Assembly (NCBI RefSeq): GCF_020564565.1
Contig: NZ_JAJCTD010000003.1
Span: 372,001-436,000 of the forward strand
DNA from: Rhodobacter sp. Har01
Lineage (GTDB): Bacteria; Pseudomonadota; Alphaproteobacteria; Rhodobacterales; Rhodobacteraceae
DNA: 64,000 nt
Reading direction: 5' to 3'
The stretch's first letter is position 1; every line of letters starts with the position of its first letter. A program made the translations under genes and the position numbers. The notes under the pieces were generated by a model. The model saw only the letters and a list, made by a program, of their open reading frames with translations. It was not told the origin of the DNA and did no database searches. Shown in pieces: positions 55,975 through 64,000 of this stretch.

Positions 55975-56877
55975 TCACCGCTCGGCCTGGCCGGTCTGGG
56001 CCGAGCGGACGAAGTTCAGGGCCGGACCGGAAAGCGGCGCTCCACGGCGCCAGGCCAGACCGACCTGGACCGAAGGCAGATCGCCCGAGACATCGCGGAT
56101 CTCGATCCGGTCGCCTTCCAGCGACCAGGGTCGGTAGACCAGACTGGGCAGGATCGCCAGCCCTGCGCCGGTGGCGACAAGGCTTCGCACCGCTTCGACG
56201 CTGCGGGTGCGGAAGGCGATTTCCGGCTTCACCGGCAGAGCTGCGGTCAGGCGGCGCATCGATTCCTCGATCTCGTCCACCATGAGCTGGATCATCGGCC
56301 GCCCGGCCAGTTCATCGAGACCTATCGATTCCTGCAGAGCAAGCGGGTGGCCCAGCGGCAGCCACAGCCGGTAAGGCGAGACGAGCAGCGTCTCGACATG
56401 CAGCGCCATGCGGTCGCGGACCGAAGAGGTCAGCAGGACCGCCACGTCCAGTTCGCCGCCGATCAGCAGATGTTGAAGATAGTCCCCCGAATCCTCGATG
56501 ACGTTCAACTCGATCAAGGGAAAGGCCCGGCGAAACCGCTGCAGGATGTCGGACAGCACATAGCCCGCAACCAGCGATGTCACGCCCAGAGAAAGCCGTC
56601 CTCGCACCTCTTCGGCATCGTCGCGAAAGGCGGTCCGGGCGGCCGCGACATCGGCCAGGATCTGGCGTGCATGGCGCAGGAAAACCGAACCGCGATGGGT
56701 GATCACCAGGCCGCGCGCCTGCCGCTCGAAGACGCTGACGCCAAGATCGTCCTCAAGCGCCCGGATCGCCTCTGTCACACTGGACTGCGAGATCGACAGC
56801 GCCCGCGCGGCACCCGAGACGCTGCCCGCCTCGGCCGCGGCAACGAAGAACTGAAGCTGGCGCAGGGTGAAGGCCAT
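55975..56877 (-). CDS. LysR family transcriptional regulator
   Basis: The protein has 300 residues. The N-terminal helix-turn-helix is MAFTLRQLQFFVAAAEAGSV then ISQSSVTEAIRALEDDLGV; the C-terminal substrate-binding domain has ELDVAVLLTS and GAGLAILPSLVY. The start at 56877 was chosen for homology; the frame is open upstream without it. It is likely to control the ydcSTUVW-like operon that follows. Confidence 0.88.
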   Translation of the reverse strand: MAFTLRQLQFFVAAAEAGSVSGAARALSISQSSVTEAIRALEDDLGVSVFERQARGLVITHRGSVFLRHARQILADVAAARTAFRDDAEEVRGRLSLGVTSLVAGYVLSDILQRFRRAFPLIELNVIEDSGDYLQHLLIGGELDVAVLLTSSVRDRMALHVETLLVSPYRLWLPLGHPLALQESIGLDELAGRPMIQLMVDEIEESMRRLTAALPVKPEIAFRTRSVEAVRSLVATGAGLAILPSLVYRPWSLEGDRIEIRDVSGDLPSVQVGLAWRRGAPLSGPALNFVRSAQTGQAER

Positions 56878-57369
56878 GTTGCTTTCGGACCGATCCGAAG
56901 CCGATGTTTTCAGGTTCGTCGCACCGGACGCAAGCCCGCTTGCGCGGCTGGGTTCCGGCGGGGCCGTCCGGACCCGGGGAGACCTTGCGGCCTCTGGTGT
57001 GCTTCGGTCGTCGCCAGCCCAAGCGCGAACCGGCAGGGGCCAAGGCGCATCCTGTCCCGATCCTCCCCGGATCGCAGGGTCTTCTGGTCGAAGAGGTGCC
57101 GACAGAGCCGTGAACGGCGGCGAATCCCTGAAGGCTCCGCATTCGCCGGACCCTTTGCAGCATCCGTTGTCGTCGCCGGGGTGTATCCTGTGATTTGTCG
57201 TCGCGATTGCCGGCCCACGCTCCGACCATGCGACCCTCCACACCCCTGCTGGAACCCTGTTCCGCTGCCGCTTCGGGGTCTGGCCCTGCGGCCGAAGGAC
57301 TGCGCGCGCCACGTTGCCAGAACTCTTGGCACAGGTCACAGTCGATTTGTGTCCACAAGGTGCAGCGCG
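56878..57369. other. 492-bp divergent intergenic region
   Basis: This lies between the LysR start and the caspase-like gene. It is high-GC with open frames on both strands but no plausible start, signal peptide or family. I see no repeats or tRNA. It presumably holds both promoters. Confidence 0.6.
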
Positions 57370-60009
57370 ATGCGTTTCGTCTTCCCGCTTTTGCTGGCGC
57401 TGGCTTCGGTCGCGTCGCCCTGCGCGGCCGAGGGCCGCTTTGCCCTTGTCCTTGCCGAGGCCGATTATGATCACCTGCGCGACCTGAAGAACCCGGTCTC
57501 CGACGCGACCGCCATGGCGGCGCTCCTGGAAGACCTTGGTTTCGATGTCACGCTTGAGACCGACCGCGACGCCCGCCGCACCCGCCGCGCGCTGGACGAT
57601 TTCGCCGCGGATGCCGCCGGCGCCTCGCTGGCATTGGTCTATTATTCCGGACACGGCACCGAAGTGCAGGGCGAGAACCGCCTGTTGCCCACCGACACGC
57701 TGGTCGACAGCCCCGAGGCTCTGGCGGCTTCATCGCTGCCATTGTCCGAGGTGGTGGCGACCCTGGCCGCCGTCGCGCCTTCGGCAATTCTGCTGGTCGA
57801 TGCCTGCCGCAACGATCCCTTCGCCGGGACCCCGCTGGAAGACCTGTCGCGCGGCGCCGTGCCCTTGGCGATTGACGGCCCTCCCCCGGCAATCGCCCCC
57901 GGCTTCGCCCGGGTCGGCCGCGCCGAAGGGCTGGTCTATGCCTTTGCCACCGCGCCGGGTGACACCGCATCGGACGGCACCGGCGAGCATTCGCCCTTTG
58001 CCGAGGCCCTGTTGCGCCACTTGTCCACGCCGGGGCTGGAGTTGCGCACCGCCCTGACGCTGGCCACCCAGGACGTCTATGACCGCACCCGCGGCGACCA
58101 GACGCCCTATTTCGAATCCGGCCTGCCCGACCTGATCTTCACCGCCGGGCAGCCCGGCGCGCTTTCGGAACGTGACGCGCTCTTGCTGGCCATGGCCGAC
58201 CTCTCGCCCGACCTGCGCACCGAGATCGAGCGCCTTGCGGCCGACCGCAAGATGCCGCTCGCCCCGCTTTACGCCGCCCTTCTGTCGGCGGACCTGGCCG
58301 AAAAGGGCGCCACCGCCCGCAGCGCCGCGCTGATCGAAGCCGCCGATGCCTATGCCGATTTCCAGGCCAAGCTGCTGTTGTTGTCGCCGACAGACCCGCG
58401 CGTGGCCGAGGTCCGCGCCGCCGCCACTTCCGACATGGACCTTGGCGCCGTCGCCACCGCCTTCGACCGCTATGACGAAGCTGCCGCGCTGGACGCCGAA
58501 GCTGCCGCCGCTTCGGAAGACGTGTTCGTCGCACGCACCGTCTCGCAGGCCGAGACGCTGCTCTTGAAGGCCGACGCCGCCCGCAGCCGGCTGGACCACG
58601 CCACTGCGCTGGCCGCCTTTGCCGAGGCCGAGGCGCTGCTGGCCCGGATCGAGCCGCTGGGCCTTCCGCGCACGGCGATGAAGGCCCGCACTGGCGCGCT
58701 CTGGGATGTGGGCGACTTGCAGGTTCTGCTGGGTAACACCGGCGCGGCGCTGGCAGCCTATCAAGCCTGGCAAGGCATCGCTGCCGCCCGCAGCGCCGCA
58801 ACTCCGGACGATGCCGAGTTGCTGCGCGATCTTGAGGTCAGCCACAACAAGATCGGTGATGTCCTTGCGGCCTCCGGCGACCTTGCGGGCGCGATGGCCG
58901 CCTATACGGCGGCCCAGGCCCTTGCCGCGGTGCTGGCCGACCGCGACCCGCAAGACCGGAAGGGCCAGTCGGACCTGGCCGTCAGCCACATCAAGCTTGG
59001 CGACATCCGCGCCAATCAGGGGGATGCGGCCGGGGCCGAGGCCGACTTCCGCGTGGCGCTGGCGGTCATGCAGCAACTGGCCGCGCGCGATCCGGCAAAT
59101 GCAGACTGGCAGCGCGACCTGGCCGTTGCGCAGGAACGGCTGGGCGATACCCTCATCTCTCGCGGCAACCTGGCCGGCGCCGAAGCGGCCTATCGCGCCG
59201 CACTGGCCATTCACGAAGCCCTTGCAGCGCGCGACCCGACGAACCTGGACTGGCAACGCGATCTGGCGGTGGGCCAGGAAAAGACCGGCGACATCCTGGC
59301 CGCGCGGGGCGACCTTGCGGGGGCAGAGGCCGCCTATCGCGCGGGCCTTGTCATCGCCGAAAGGCTGGTGGCGGAAGACCCGGCGAACAGCCTCTGGCAG
59401 CGCGACCTGTCGGTCAGCCACAATTCCATCGGCGATCTACTGCTGCAGCAAGGTGACCTGGCCGGCGCCGAGGCCGCCTATCGCCGCGCGCTTGTCCTGC
59501 GTGAGGCGCTGGCCGCCCAGGACCCCGCAAACAGCGACTGGCAGCGCGACCTGTCGGTCAGCCACAGCAAGCTGGGCGACGTCCTTTCTTCCCTGGGCGA
59601 CCTTCCCGGGGCCGAACGCGCCCACCGCACCGCACTTGCGATTGCCAAGGCTCTTGCGGCGCGCGATCCATCCAATACCGAGTGGCAACGGGACCTGTCG
59701 GTGTCCGGCGAACGCCTTGGCGATGTGCTGCTGAGCCGCGGCGACATGGTCGGCGCCGAAGCCGCATACCGCGCCTCGCTTGCCATCGCCGAGACGCTGG
59801 CAGCCCGCGATCCGGCCAACACCGAATGGCAGCTCGACCTGGCTATCAGCCGGATCAAGCTGGCCTTCTTCACCCCCGATCCGCGGGCCGGGCTGGACCA
59901 GGCCCTGGCGCTGCTGCTGCAATTGCAGGACCAGGGCCGTCTGCCCGCCAACTATGTCGCCGTGATCGAGTCGGTCCGTTCGACCCTCGCCAGCCTTCCC
60001 GCGCCATAG
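57370..60009 (+). CDS. secreted caspase-like protease with TPR repeats
   Basis: The protein has 879 residues. The signal peptide is residues 1-20 (MRFVFPLLLALASVASPCAA). The caspase-like (C14) domain covers about 21-260, with catalytic His95 in YYSGHGTE and Cys146 in VDACRNDPF. A linker of charged helices (about 270-486) leads to tandem TPR-like units (487-822 plus a partial eighth). AAGGTG lies before the ATG. Such proteins cleave after basic or acidic residues and are linked to stress or conflict systems, but no partner gene is nearby. Substrate unknown. Confidence 0.88.
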   Translation: MRFVFPLLLALASVASPCAAEGRFALVLAEADYDHLRDLKNPVSDATAMAALLEDLGFDVTLETDRDARRTRRALDDFAADAAGASLALVYYSGHGTEVQGENRLLPTDTLVDSPEALAASSLPLSEVVATLAAVAPSAILLVDACRNDPFAGTPLEDLSRGAVPLAIDGPPPAIAPGFARVGRAEGLVYAFATAPGDTASDGTGEHSPFAEALLRHLSTPGLELRTALTLATQDVYDRTRGDQTPYFESGLPDLIFTAGQPGALSERDALLLAMADLSPDLRTEIERLAADRKMPLAPLYAALLSADLAEKGATARSAALIEAADAYADFQAKLLLLSPTDPRVAEVRAAATSDMDLGAVATAFDRYDEAAALDAEAAAASEDVFVARTVSQAETLLLKADAARSRLDHATALAAFAEAEALLARIEPLGLPRTAMKARTGALWDVGDLQVLLGNTGAALAAYQAWQGIAAARSAATPDDAELLRDLEVSHNKIGDVLAASGDLAGAMAAYTAAQALAAVLADRDPQDRKGQSDLAVSHIKLGDIRANQGDAAGAEADFRVALAVMQQLAARDPANADWQRDLAVAQERLGDTLISRGNLAGAEAAYRAALAIHEALAARDPTNLDWQRDLAVGQEKTGDILAARGDLAGAEAAYRAGLVIAERLVAEDPANSLWQRDLSVSHNSIGDLLLQQGDLAGAEAAYRRALVLREALAAQDPANSDWQRDLSVSHSKLGDVLSSLGDLPGAERAHRTALAIAKALAARDPSNTEWQRDLSVSGERLGDVLLSRGDMVGAEAAYRASLAIAETLAARDPANTEWQLDLAISRIKLAFFTPDPRAGLDQALALLLQLQDQGRLPANYVAVIESVRSTLASLPAP
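58828..59835 (+). repeat. seven tandem 144-bp (48-aa) TPR-type repeats
   Basis: Each unit begins with Asp-Leu (DLAVSHIKLGD-like), contains GDLAGAEAAYRAAL and ends ARDPANxxWQR. The seven units lie end to end with no length variation, 58828-59835; an eighth begins at 59836 and diverges. The units differ at many codons, so the array is old or subject to selection rather than freshly amplified. Confidence 0.9.
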
Positions 60010-60098
60010 GCGGACGGAAGCGCGCTGTACTGGCGGATTCCCCGCAGAAACGAAGGCTTTCTCGTACATGTCGAACTGCGTGGGCCGGATGACGCCCC

Positions 60099-60118
60099 CC
60101 GCAGACCGCGGTCTGCGG
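60099..60118. repeat. 20-bp perfect palindrome after the caspase-like gene
   Basis: CCGCAGACCGCGGTCTGCGG at 60099-60118 is its own reverse complement, between the caspase-like stop and the kdpE relic. It could be a terminator for convergent transcripts, though a stem with no loop forms poorly, or a protein-binding site. Confidence 0.55.
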
Positions 60119-60148
60119 ACGTGACCGTTCTCCCGGAGTGGCCGCGTG

Positions 60149-60626
60149 CTACCTCTCGGCCAGGCGGTAGCCGACGCCCTTCTCGGTGAAGATCCTGTGC
60201 GGGTTGACGGCGTCGCCCAGCTGGCGGCGCAATTGGCGGATGTAGACCCGCAGATACTGCCCGTCCTCAACACGGGCCGGGCCCAAGAGGGCCCTCAGGA
60301 TCATGTCCTGGGTGACCAGCCGGCCACGGTTGCCGGCCAGCATCCAGCGCCTCGACCTTGCCGGCCTCGTCCGAGCGGGCCGAGAGGATCAGCACCGGAA
60401 CCGCGCTCCAGCCGCGAATTTCGCGCAGGACGGCGAGGCCGTCAGCGGCGGGCAGACCGAGGCCAAGGATCACCAGCCCCGGGCTTTCGCGCGCAGTGTC
60501 GGCGAGGGCTTCGCGGGCGGTGGCGGCCTTGATCACGGAATGGCCTTCGGATTGCAGGGCCACCCGCAGGAACCGTCGGATCTGCGCCTCGTCATCGGCC
60601 ACCAGGATGCGGGCGGGGTCGGTCAT
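60149..60626 (-). pseudogene. kdpE: decayed kdpE (potassium response regulator)
   Basis: The receiver begins at ATG 60626 (MTDPARILVADDEAQIRRFL) but the phosphoacceptor Asp in VILDLGLP is Gly (VILGLGLP). After LDAG near 60340 the frame breaks and about 85 codons are missing (rest of receiver and start of the DNA-binding domain). The remaining winged helix (GRLVTQ, YLRVYIRQLRRQLGD, TEKGVGYRL) continues in another frame to the stop at 60149. The parts are clearly KdpE but cannot make a working protein. Confidence 0.88.
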
Positions 60627-61910
60627 GCGCTGGCGGGCGCTGCCGATCAGTTCGGCCAGGTCCAAGGGCGCCAATCGCGCTCGCAGCGCTCCATGGCCAA
60701 GGCGGGTCAGGTCCAGGAGGTTCTGCACGTAGCGATCCAGCCGCTCGCCCTCATCGCGGATGTTCTCGGCCAGATCCTGCCGGGCAGCGGGCGGCAGGAA
60801 GGGGGTTTCAGCCAAGCTGCAGGCTGCGCCGATGATGGTGACCAGCGCCGCCCGCAGATCGTGGCAGACCGACGACAGAAGCGCCGTGCGCGGGCGTTCC
60901 ATCTCGGTCGCAAGCTGGGCCGGGGCCAGCTGTTCGGTCTGGCGCTGGCGTTCCAGCCCAAGAGCGATCTGGTCGATCAGCGCCTCAAGCAGACGGCGGT
61001 CGGTGCGGGCAATGTCGCGTTCATCCGGGAAGGCAATGCCGAGGTCGCCCAGCTTGCGGTCGCCGGTGGCGATGGGCAGGAAGAACCAGCGCGCGGTGGG
61101 CAGGGTGTCGGAACCATGGACTGCAGGCTGTGACTTGTCCCCGGCGAATTGTGCAGCGGACTGGTCGCACGCCTCAAGCCGGTCTTCGGGTCGAAAGCCC
61201 CCCACCACCTGCAACTCGCCGCCGGCACCGGATCAGCAGCACCGCCTTGCAGCGCAAGGTCAAGGCGATGTGGCTGACCGAGGCCCAGATCACGTCATCC
61301 GCCGTGGCGGCCGAGGCCACCTTGCGGCTGACGTCGAACGGCCTGTTGGCGCGGTCGGCAGGGGCGGCCTGGGCAGTGACTCCGGCGCGCAGGCGGGACG
61401 CGAGGTTGCCGGTGAACAGCGCGAGGCGGCGTGGAACAGGCCCAGGGTCAGCACCTCGCCCTGGCGCGAGACGCCCAAGGCAAAGCGTGGCTCGGTGAAG
61501 AAGAAGTCGTGGGCGAAGAAGCCCAGGACTGCGGCGGCCAGCGCCGGGCCAAGGCCGCGCCGGCTGTGGACGACGACGACCGAGGTCATGAAGATGACGG
61601 ACAGGCTGGCCACCGGAAACGGCCGCTCGGCGGCATAGGCCAGGATCGCATCGGCGACGTCGCGCTCGGCCTCAAGCGTGGCCGGTTCGGTGCCCAGCCG
61701 CTCGGCCAGCCGCAGCGAGGTGGCCAGCCGGCGCGGCCAGCGGCCGGGGATGGCATTCGCCGCCATGTGTTCGCGCAGTTGCGCATCGACACGCTCGGCG
61801 GCCGTGCGTATCCGCAAGGCCCGCAGTGCCGGTTCCTGGCCCGAGTTGCCCGTCTCATCGGCGGTCCACGGTTCCCGGATCGACGACACGGCTGCTGGAC
61901 ACGCTCGCAT
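60627..61910 (-). pseudogene. kdpD: decayed kdpD (potassium sensor kinase)
   Basis: Only pieces of KdpD remain in two frames. From about 61829 down: the end of the N-terminal part (AERVDAQLREHMAANAIPG), shortened USP domain, and DUF4118 membrane segment (FFAHDFFFTEPR), with the frame broken near 61440. Then GAF and dimerisation domain with phosphoacceptor in SSVCHDLRAAL. The ATPase domain is absent: sequence jumps from LDLAELIGSARQR directly into KdpE. No kdpFABC is present. Exact outer boundary is approximate. Confidence 0.88.
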
Positions 61911-62065
61911 TGCCGACGTGTCGACGGGTCAGGGTTTCGACGCGGTGCGAATGCTGCCGGCAAGCAGTCCCCTGTGCATTCGGCGCCTTGCAGGCGAACT
62001 GGTCGGCGATCCTGGGGCTGAACCGGTTCCACTGAAGACGCGCCCGGAAACGGCGCCCGGACGTG

Positions 62066-64000
62066 TTACCGGATCGCGTTTCCAGGGTCACTTGACGCGG
62101 CTGCCGTAAGGGCGGCCAGAAGCGCGGCCCAATCGACCGGGGGTGTTCCGTCCGGGTTCCAGATCAGGTGGTCGGCCGGGGTCGTGGTGTCGGGCGCCGC
62201 CGGATAGGCGGTCGGCGCGACGCGACCGAAACCATCGCCCGCATTCAGCGCCTTGAGCGCGGCCACACAGTGTTCGGGCGCGACCGGCAGCAACCCCGCG
62301 CGCAGGCCAAGCATCTGCTCGATCAGTTGCACCCGGGCGGCGGCGACCTGCGCCGGACGGCCATCCGCAAGCGTATCGTCGAACAATGCCGCGGAAAGCG
62401 CGCTGTCGAAGGTCAGGCCGCGCCGCCAGAGATGCGCAGTGCCGGTCAGCAAGACCGCGTCATCTACCACCACCGTGGTTGCGGCAAGGTGCAGCTTGCG
62501 TCCGACGCCGGCGATCGGGCTGAACAGCACCACCCGGTCACCGGCGGCATCTGCAAGGCGCTTGAGTGCGGCCTTGACCCCCGCCGTGCGGATCGCCTCC
62601 AGCTTGGCGGTGCGGTCGGGCAGCCAGCCTTCGGCCACGCAAAGCACGACCGACAGACCCGGCCGCGCATCAAGCCGGGTTTCTAGCGCTCCGATCAGGT
62701 CGATGGACCCGGCATTCGCGGACTGCGTGTCGATCGCGGGGGTCTGCAGATAGACGAAGTCCTCGGCCCGGGCGATGGCCGCCTGCGCGGCGCGGGCAAA
62801 GCCCTGCACGCCCGATCCGGTCTTCCACAGCACCCGGTCCACTGCAGCGGCCAGCGCATCGTCATCGAAGGTCGACGTGTCGATCAGGCTGTCAAGAGTG
62901 CCAAGGCCCAGCGAGGAAAGCGCGGTGTCGATCCGGCCTTTCAGCGTGGTCCAGGACTGGCCGGGCTGGAAGTTGGGAAAAACCCCGGCCATGGCGCGGA
63001 ACACGGCATCGCCCGCCATGCCCGAGGCCAGGGTTTCCAGGGCAGCGGTCCAGACCGAAGCGCCGGTTGGGGCGGCGGCCGGGGTCACCGGGGCCGCCGC
63101 GCGGGTGAGGAACGTCTGAAGATCGGCCGCGCCCCGTTCATCGGCAAGGGGGCGCAGCGCATCGGCCGCAGGCCCGGCGAAGGATACCCCCTCGCCGTGG
63201 ATCTCGGGCGCAGCCGTGACACCGGGGTGGCCAAGACGCGCGGGCGGCGCTTCGTGCCAGGGCGCGCGGCCGGGTGTGGCGCCGATCAGACCGGTGTTGC
63301 CGCCGGGCTCGTGCGCGAGCAGTTCCGCGCGCTCCTGGCTGGGGCCCGGGGCACCGAAGGTGGTGACGAAGGGCGCGCCACCGCGTGCGCGGTGCACCCG
63401 CGCCGGCCCACCGGGCACGGCGGCCACCGGCAGCGAACCCGCGGGCGTCTGGCCGAAGGCGGGGGTCACGGTGACCAGCGTGTCGGTCGCGGCGGCGGCG
63501 TTGGGCAGGCTTGCCGCGGTGCGGTCGGCAGGCAGGACCGATGCCGGGTCGACCAGTTGGCAGGCCCCCGCGGCCAGTGTCCCGGCAACGGCAAGAAGCC
63601 TCTGACCCGCAGCAAGCGCGCCGGCTCCGCGGGTAAGCGGCACGCCTTGCTCGGGCACCCATAGGGTGACGCCCGCAGGCGTCGAGCCGTCGGCGGGAAG
63701 CGAAAGCACCGCCCCCCCGGCAAGCGGCGGGCGCGCGAAGCGGATGTCGGTATAGACCCGGTCATCGCTGCCGGTGACGATCAGAAGATCGGCCGACAGG
63801 GTGACCGAACCGTCCGCGGCACCGGCAGTGCCATCGGGAAGCGGCAGCACCAGAAGCGCTTCTCCCTGCGCGTCGGCAAGTCCTGCTGCACCGGTCTGCC
63901 GGAAGCGGCGGCCGGTTGTGGTGTCGCGCCCATGCGTCCACAGCCGCACCCAGGCGCCCGCCGGAAGCGTCCGGTCGAAGTGGACGGCGACGCTCTGCCC
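62066..64000 (-). CDS. large phospholipase-D-like protein (5' end outside the window)
   Basis: At least 644 residues are visible and the frame is open to the right edge, so the start lies outside. The C-terminal third resembles a PLD domain: ARAEDFVYLQTPAI, then KLHLAATTVVVDDAVLLTGTAHL followed by RRGLTFDSALSAAL. The HxK of the catalytic HKD motif reads HLA, so it may be inactive. The N-terminal half is Ala/Gly/Pro-rich with no family recognised. It ends at TAA (62066-62068), about 155 bp from the kdpD relic. Confidence 0.7.
   Translation of the reverse strand, partial: GQSVAVHFDRTLPAGAWVRLWTHGRDTTTGRRFRQTGAAGLADAQGEALLVLPLPDGTAGAADGSVTLSADLLIVTGSDDRVYTDIRFARPPLAGGAVLSLPADGSTPAGVTLWVPEQGVPLTRGAGALAAGQRLLAVAGTLAAGACQLVDPASVLPADRTAASLPNAAAATDTLVTVTPAFGQTPAGSLPVAAVPGGPARVHRARGGAPFVTTFGAPGPSQERAELLAHEPGGNTGLIGATPGRAPWHEAPPARLGHPGVTAAPEIHGEGVSFAGPAADALRPLADERGAADLQTFLTRAAAPVTPAAAPTGASVWTAALETLASGMAGDAVFRAMAGVFPNFQPGQSWTTLKGRIDTALSSLGLGTLDSLIDTSTFDDDALAAAVDRVLWKTGSGVQGFARAAQAAIARAEDFVYLQTPAIDTQSANAGSIDLIGALETRLDARPGLSVVLCVAEGWLPDRTAKLEAIRTAGVKAALKRLADAAGDRVVLFSPIAGVGRKLHLAATTVVVDDAVLLTGTAHLWRRGLTFDSALSAALFDDTLADGRPAQVAAARVQLIEQMLGLRAGLLPVAPEHCVAALKALNAGDGFGRVAPTAYPAAPDTTTPADHLIWNPDGTPPVDWAALLAALTAAASSDPGNAIR

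Noticed and set aside
55846-57369. Upstream in-frame extension of the caspase-like protein
   Set aside because: The extension runs through the LysR gene in the opposite direction and has no homology. The ATG at 57370 has a ribosome-binding site and a signal peptide.
58828-59835. CRISPR array or satellite-type repeat
   Set aside because: The units are contiguous 144-bp coding repeats without spacers, and they translate to regular 48-residue TPR-like units.
60010-60148. Insertion-sequence remnant next to the kdpE relic
   Set aside because: A 20-bp palindrome is present, but I find no transposase fragment, terminal repeats or target duplication.

Overview
The window reads as chromosomal DNA of a high-GC alphaproteobacterium of the Rhodobacteraceae/Paracoccaceae type. 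The evidence is the sucCD-sucAB-lpd order interrupted by small accessory genes, the FYDLN-acid gene, the many PotFGHI-type transporters, and a 23-bp extragenic palindrome of a kind I remember from that family. No species can be named from the sequence alone.

Region 1 (1-17.1 kb) is housekeeping. A small basic protein and a methyltransferase come first, then a secreted protein, then the TCA-cycle block sucC, sucD, sucA, sucB and lpd with accessory genes between them. A DUF805 gene and a secreted-protein gene sit between sucD and sucA. Between these two lies a chimeric mini-ORF that joins a copy of the sucA start to a second copy of the sucD 3' end. Two identical palindromes spaced 21 bp apart precede sucC, and three direct repeats with an 11-bp period precede lpd. 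Pirin, GntR, a YgjP-like metallopeptidase, a FYDLN-acid protein and tRNA-Ala(GGC) follow.

Region 2 (17.3-33.4 kb) is a 13-gene minus-strand operon with 7 of 12 junctions overlapping, divergent from a BetI-like TetR gene. It encodes a class III aminotransferase, two PYROXD2-like flavoproteins, a GcvT-like demethylase, two Rieske oxygenases, a complete PotFGHI-type importer, a DMSP-lyase-family cupin, a YtcJ-like amidohydrolase and a methyltransferase. This looks like an import and demethylation pathway for an unidentified methylated amine, betaine or sulfonium zwitterion, and is the best candidate here for an undescribed system.

Region 3 (33.4-36.8 kb) holds a methyltransferase, an AarF/UbiB kinase-like protein, a NifX-like protein and an LprI-like secreted protein.

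Region 4 (36.8-50.2 kb) is a polyol-type catabolic locus: GntR and a GlpD-like flavoprotein on the minus strand, diverging from a LyxK-like FGGY kinase and a full GlpSTPQUV-like ABC transporter. A ThDP enzyme follows, with a convergent iron-type alcohol dehydrogenase. The two ATPases are degenerate in complementary motifs. Matching palindromes flank the divergent promoter.

Region 5 (50.4-56.9 kb) is a LysR gene followed by an operon laid out like E. coli ydcSTUVW (putrescine import and gamma-aminobutyraldehyde oxidation).

Region 6 (57.4-64 kb) holds a secreted caspase-like/TPR protein with seven exact 144-bp repeat units, a decayed kdpDE relic, and the 3' part of a gene for a large phospholipase-D-like protein that runs off the window.
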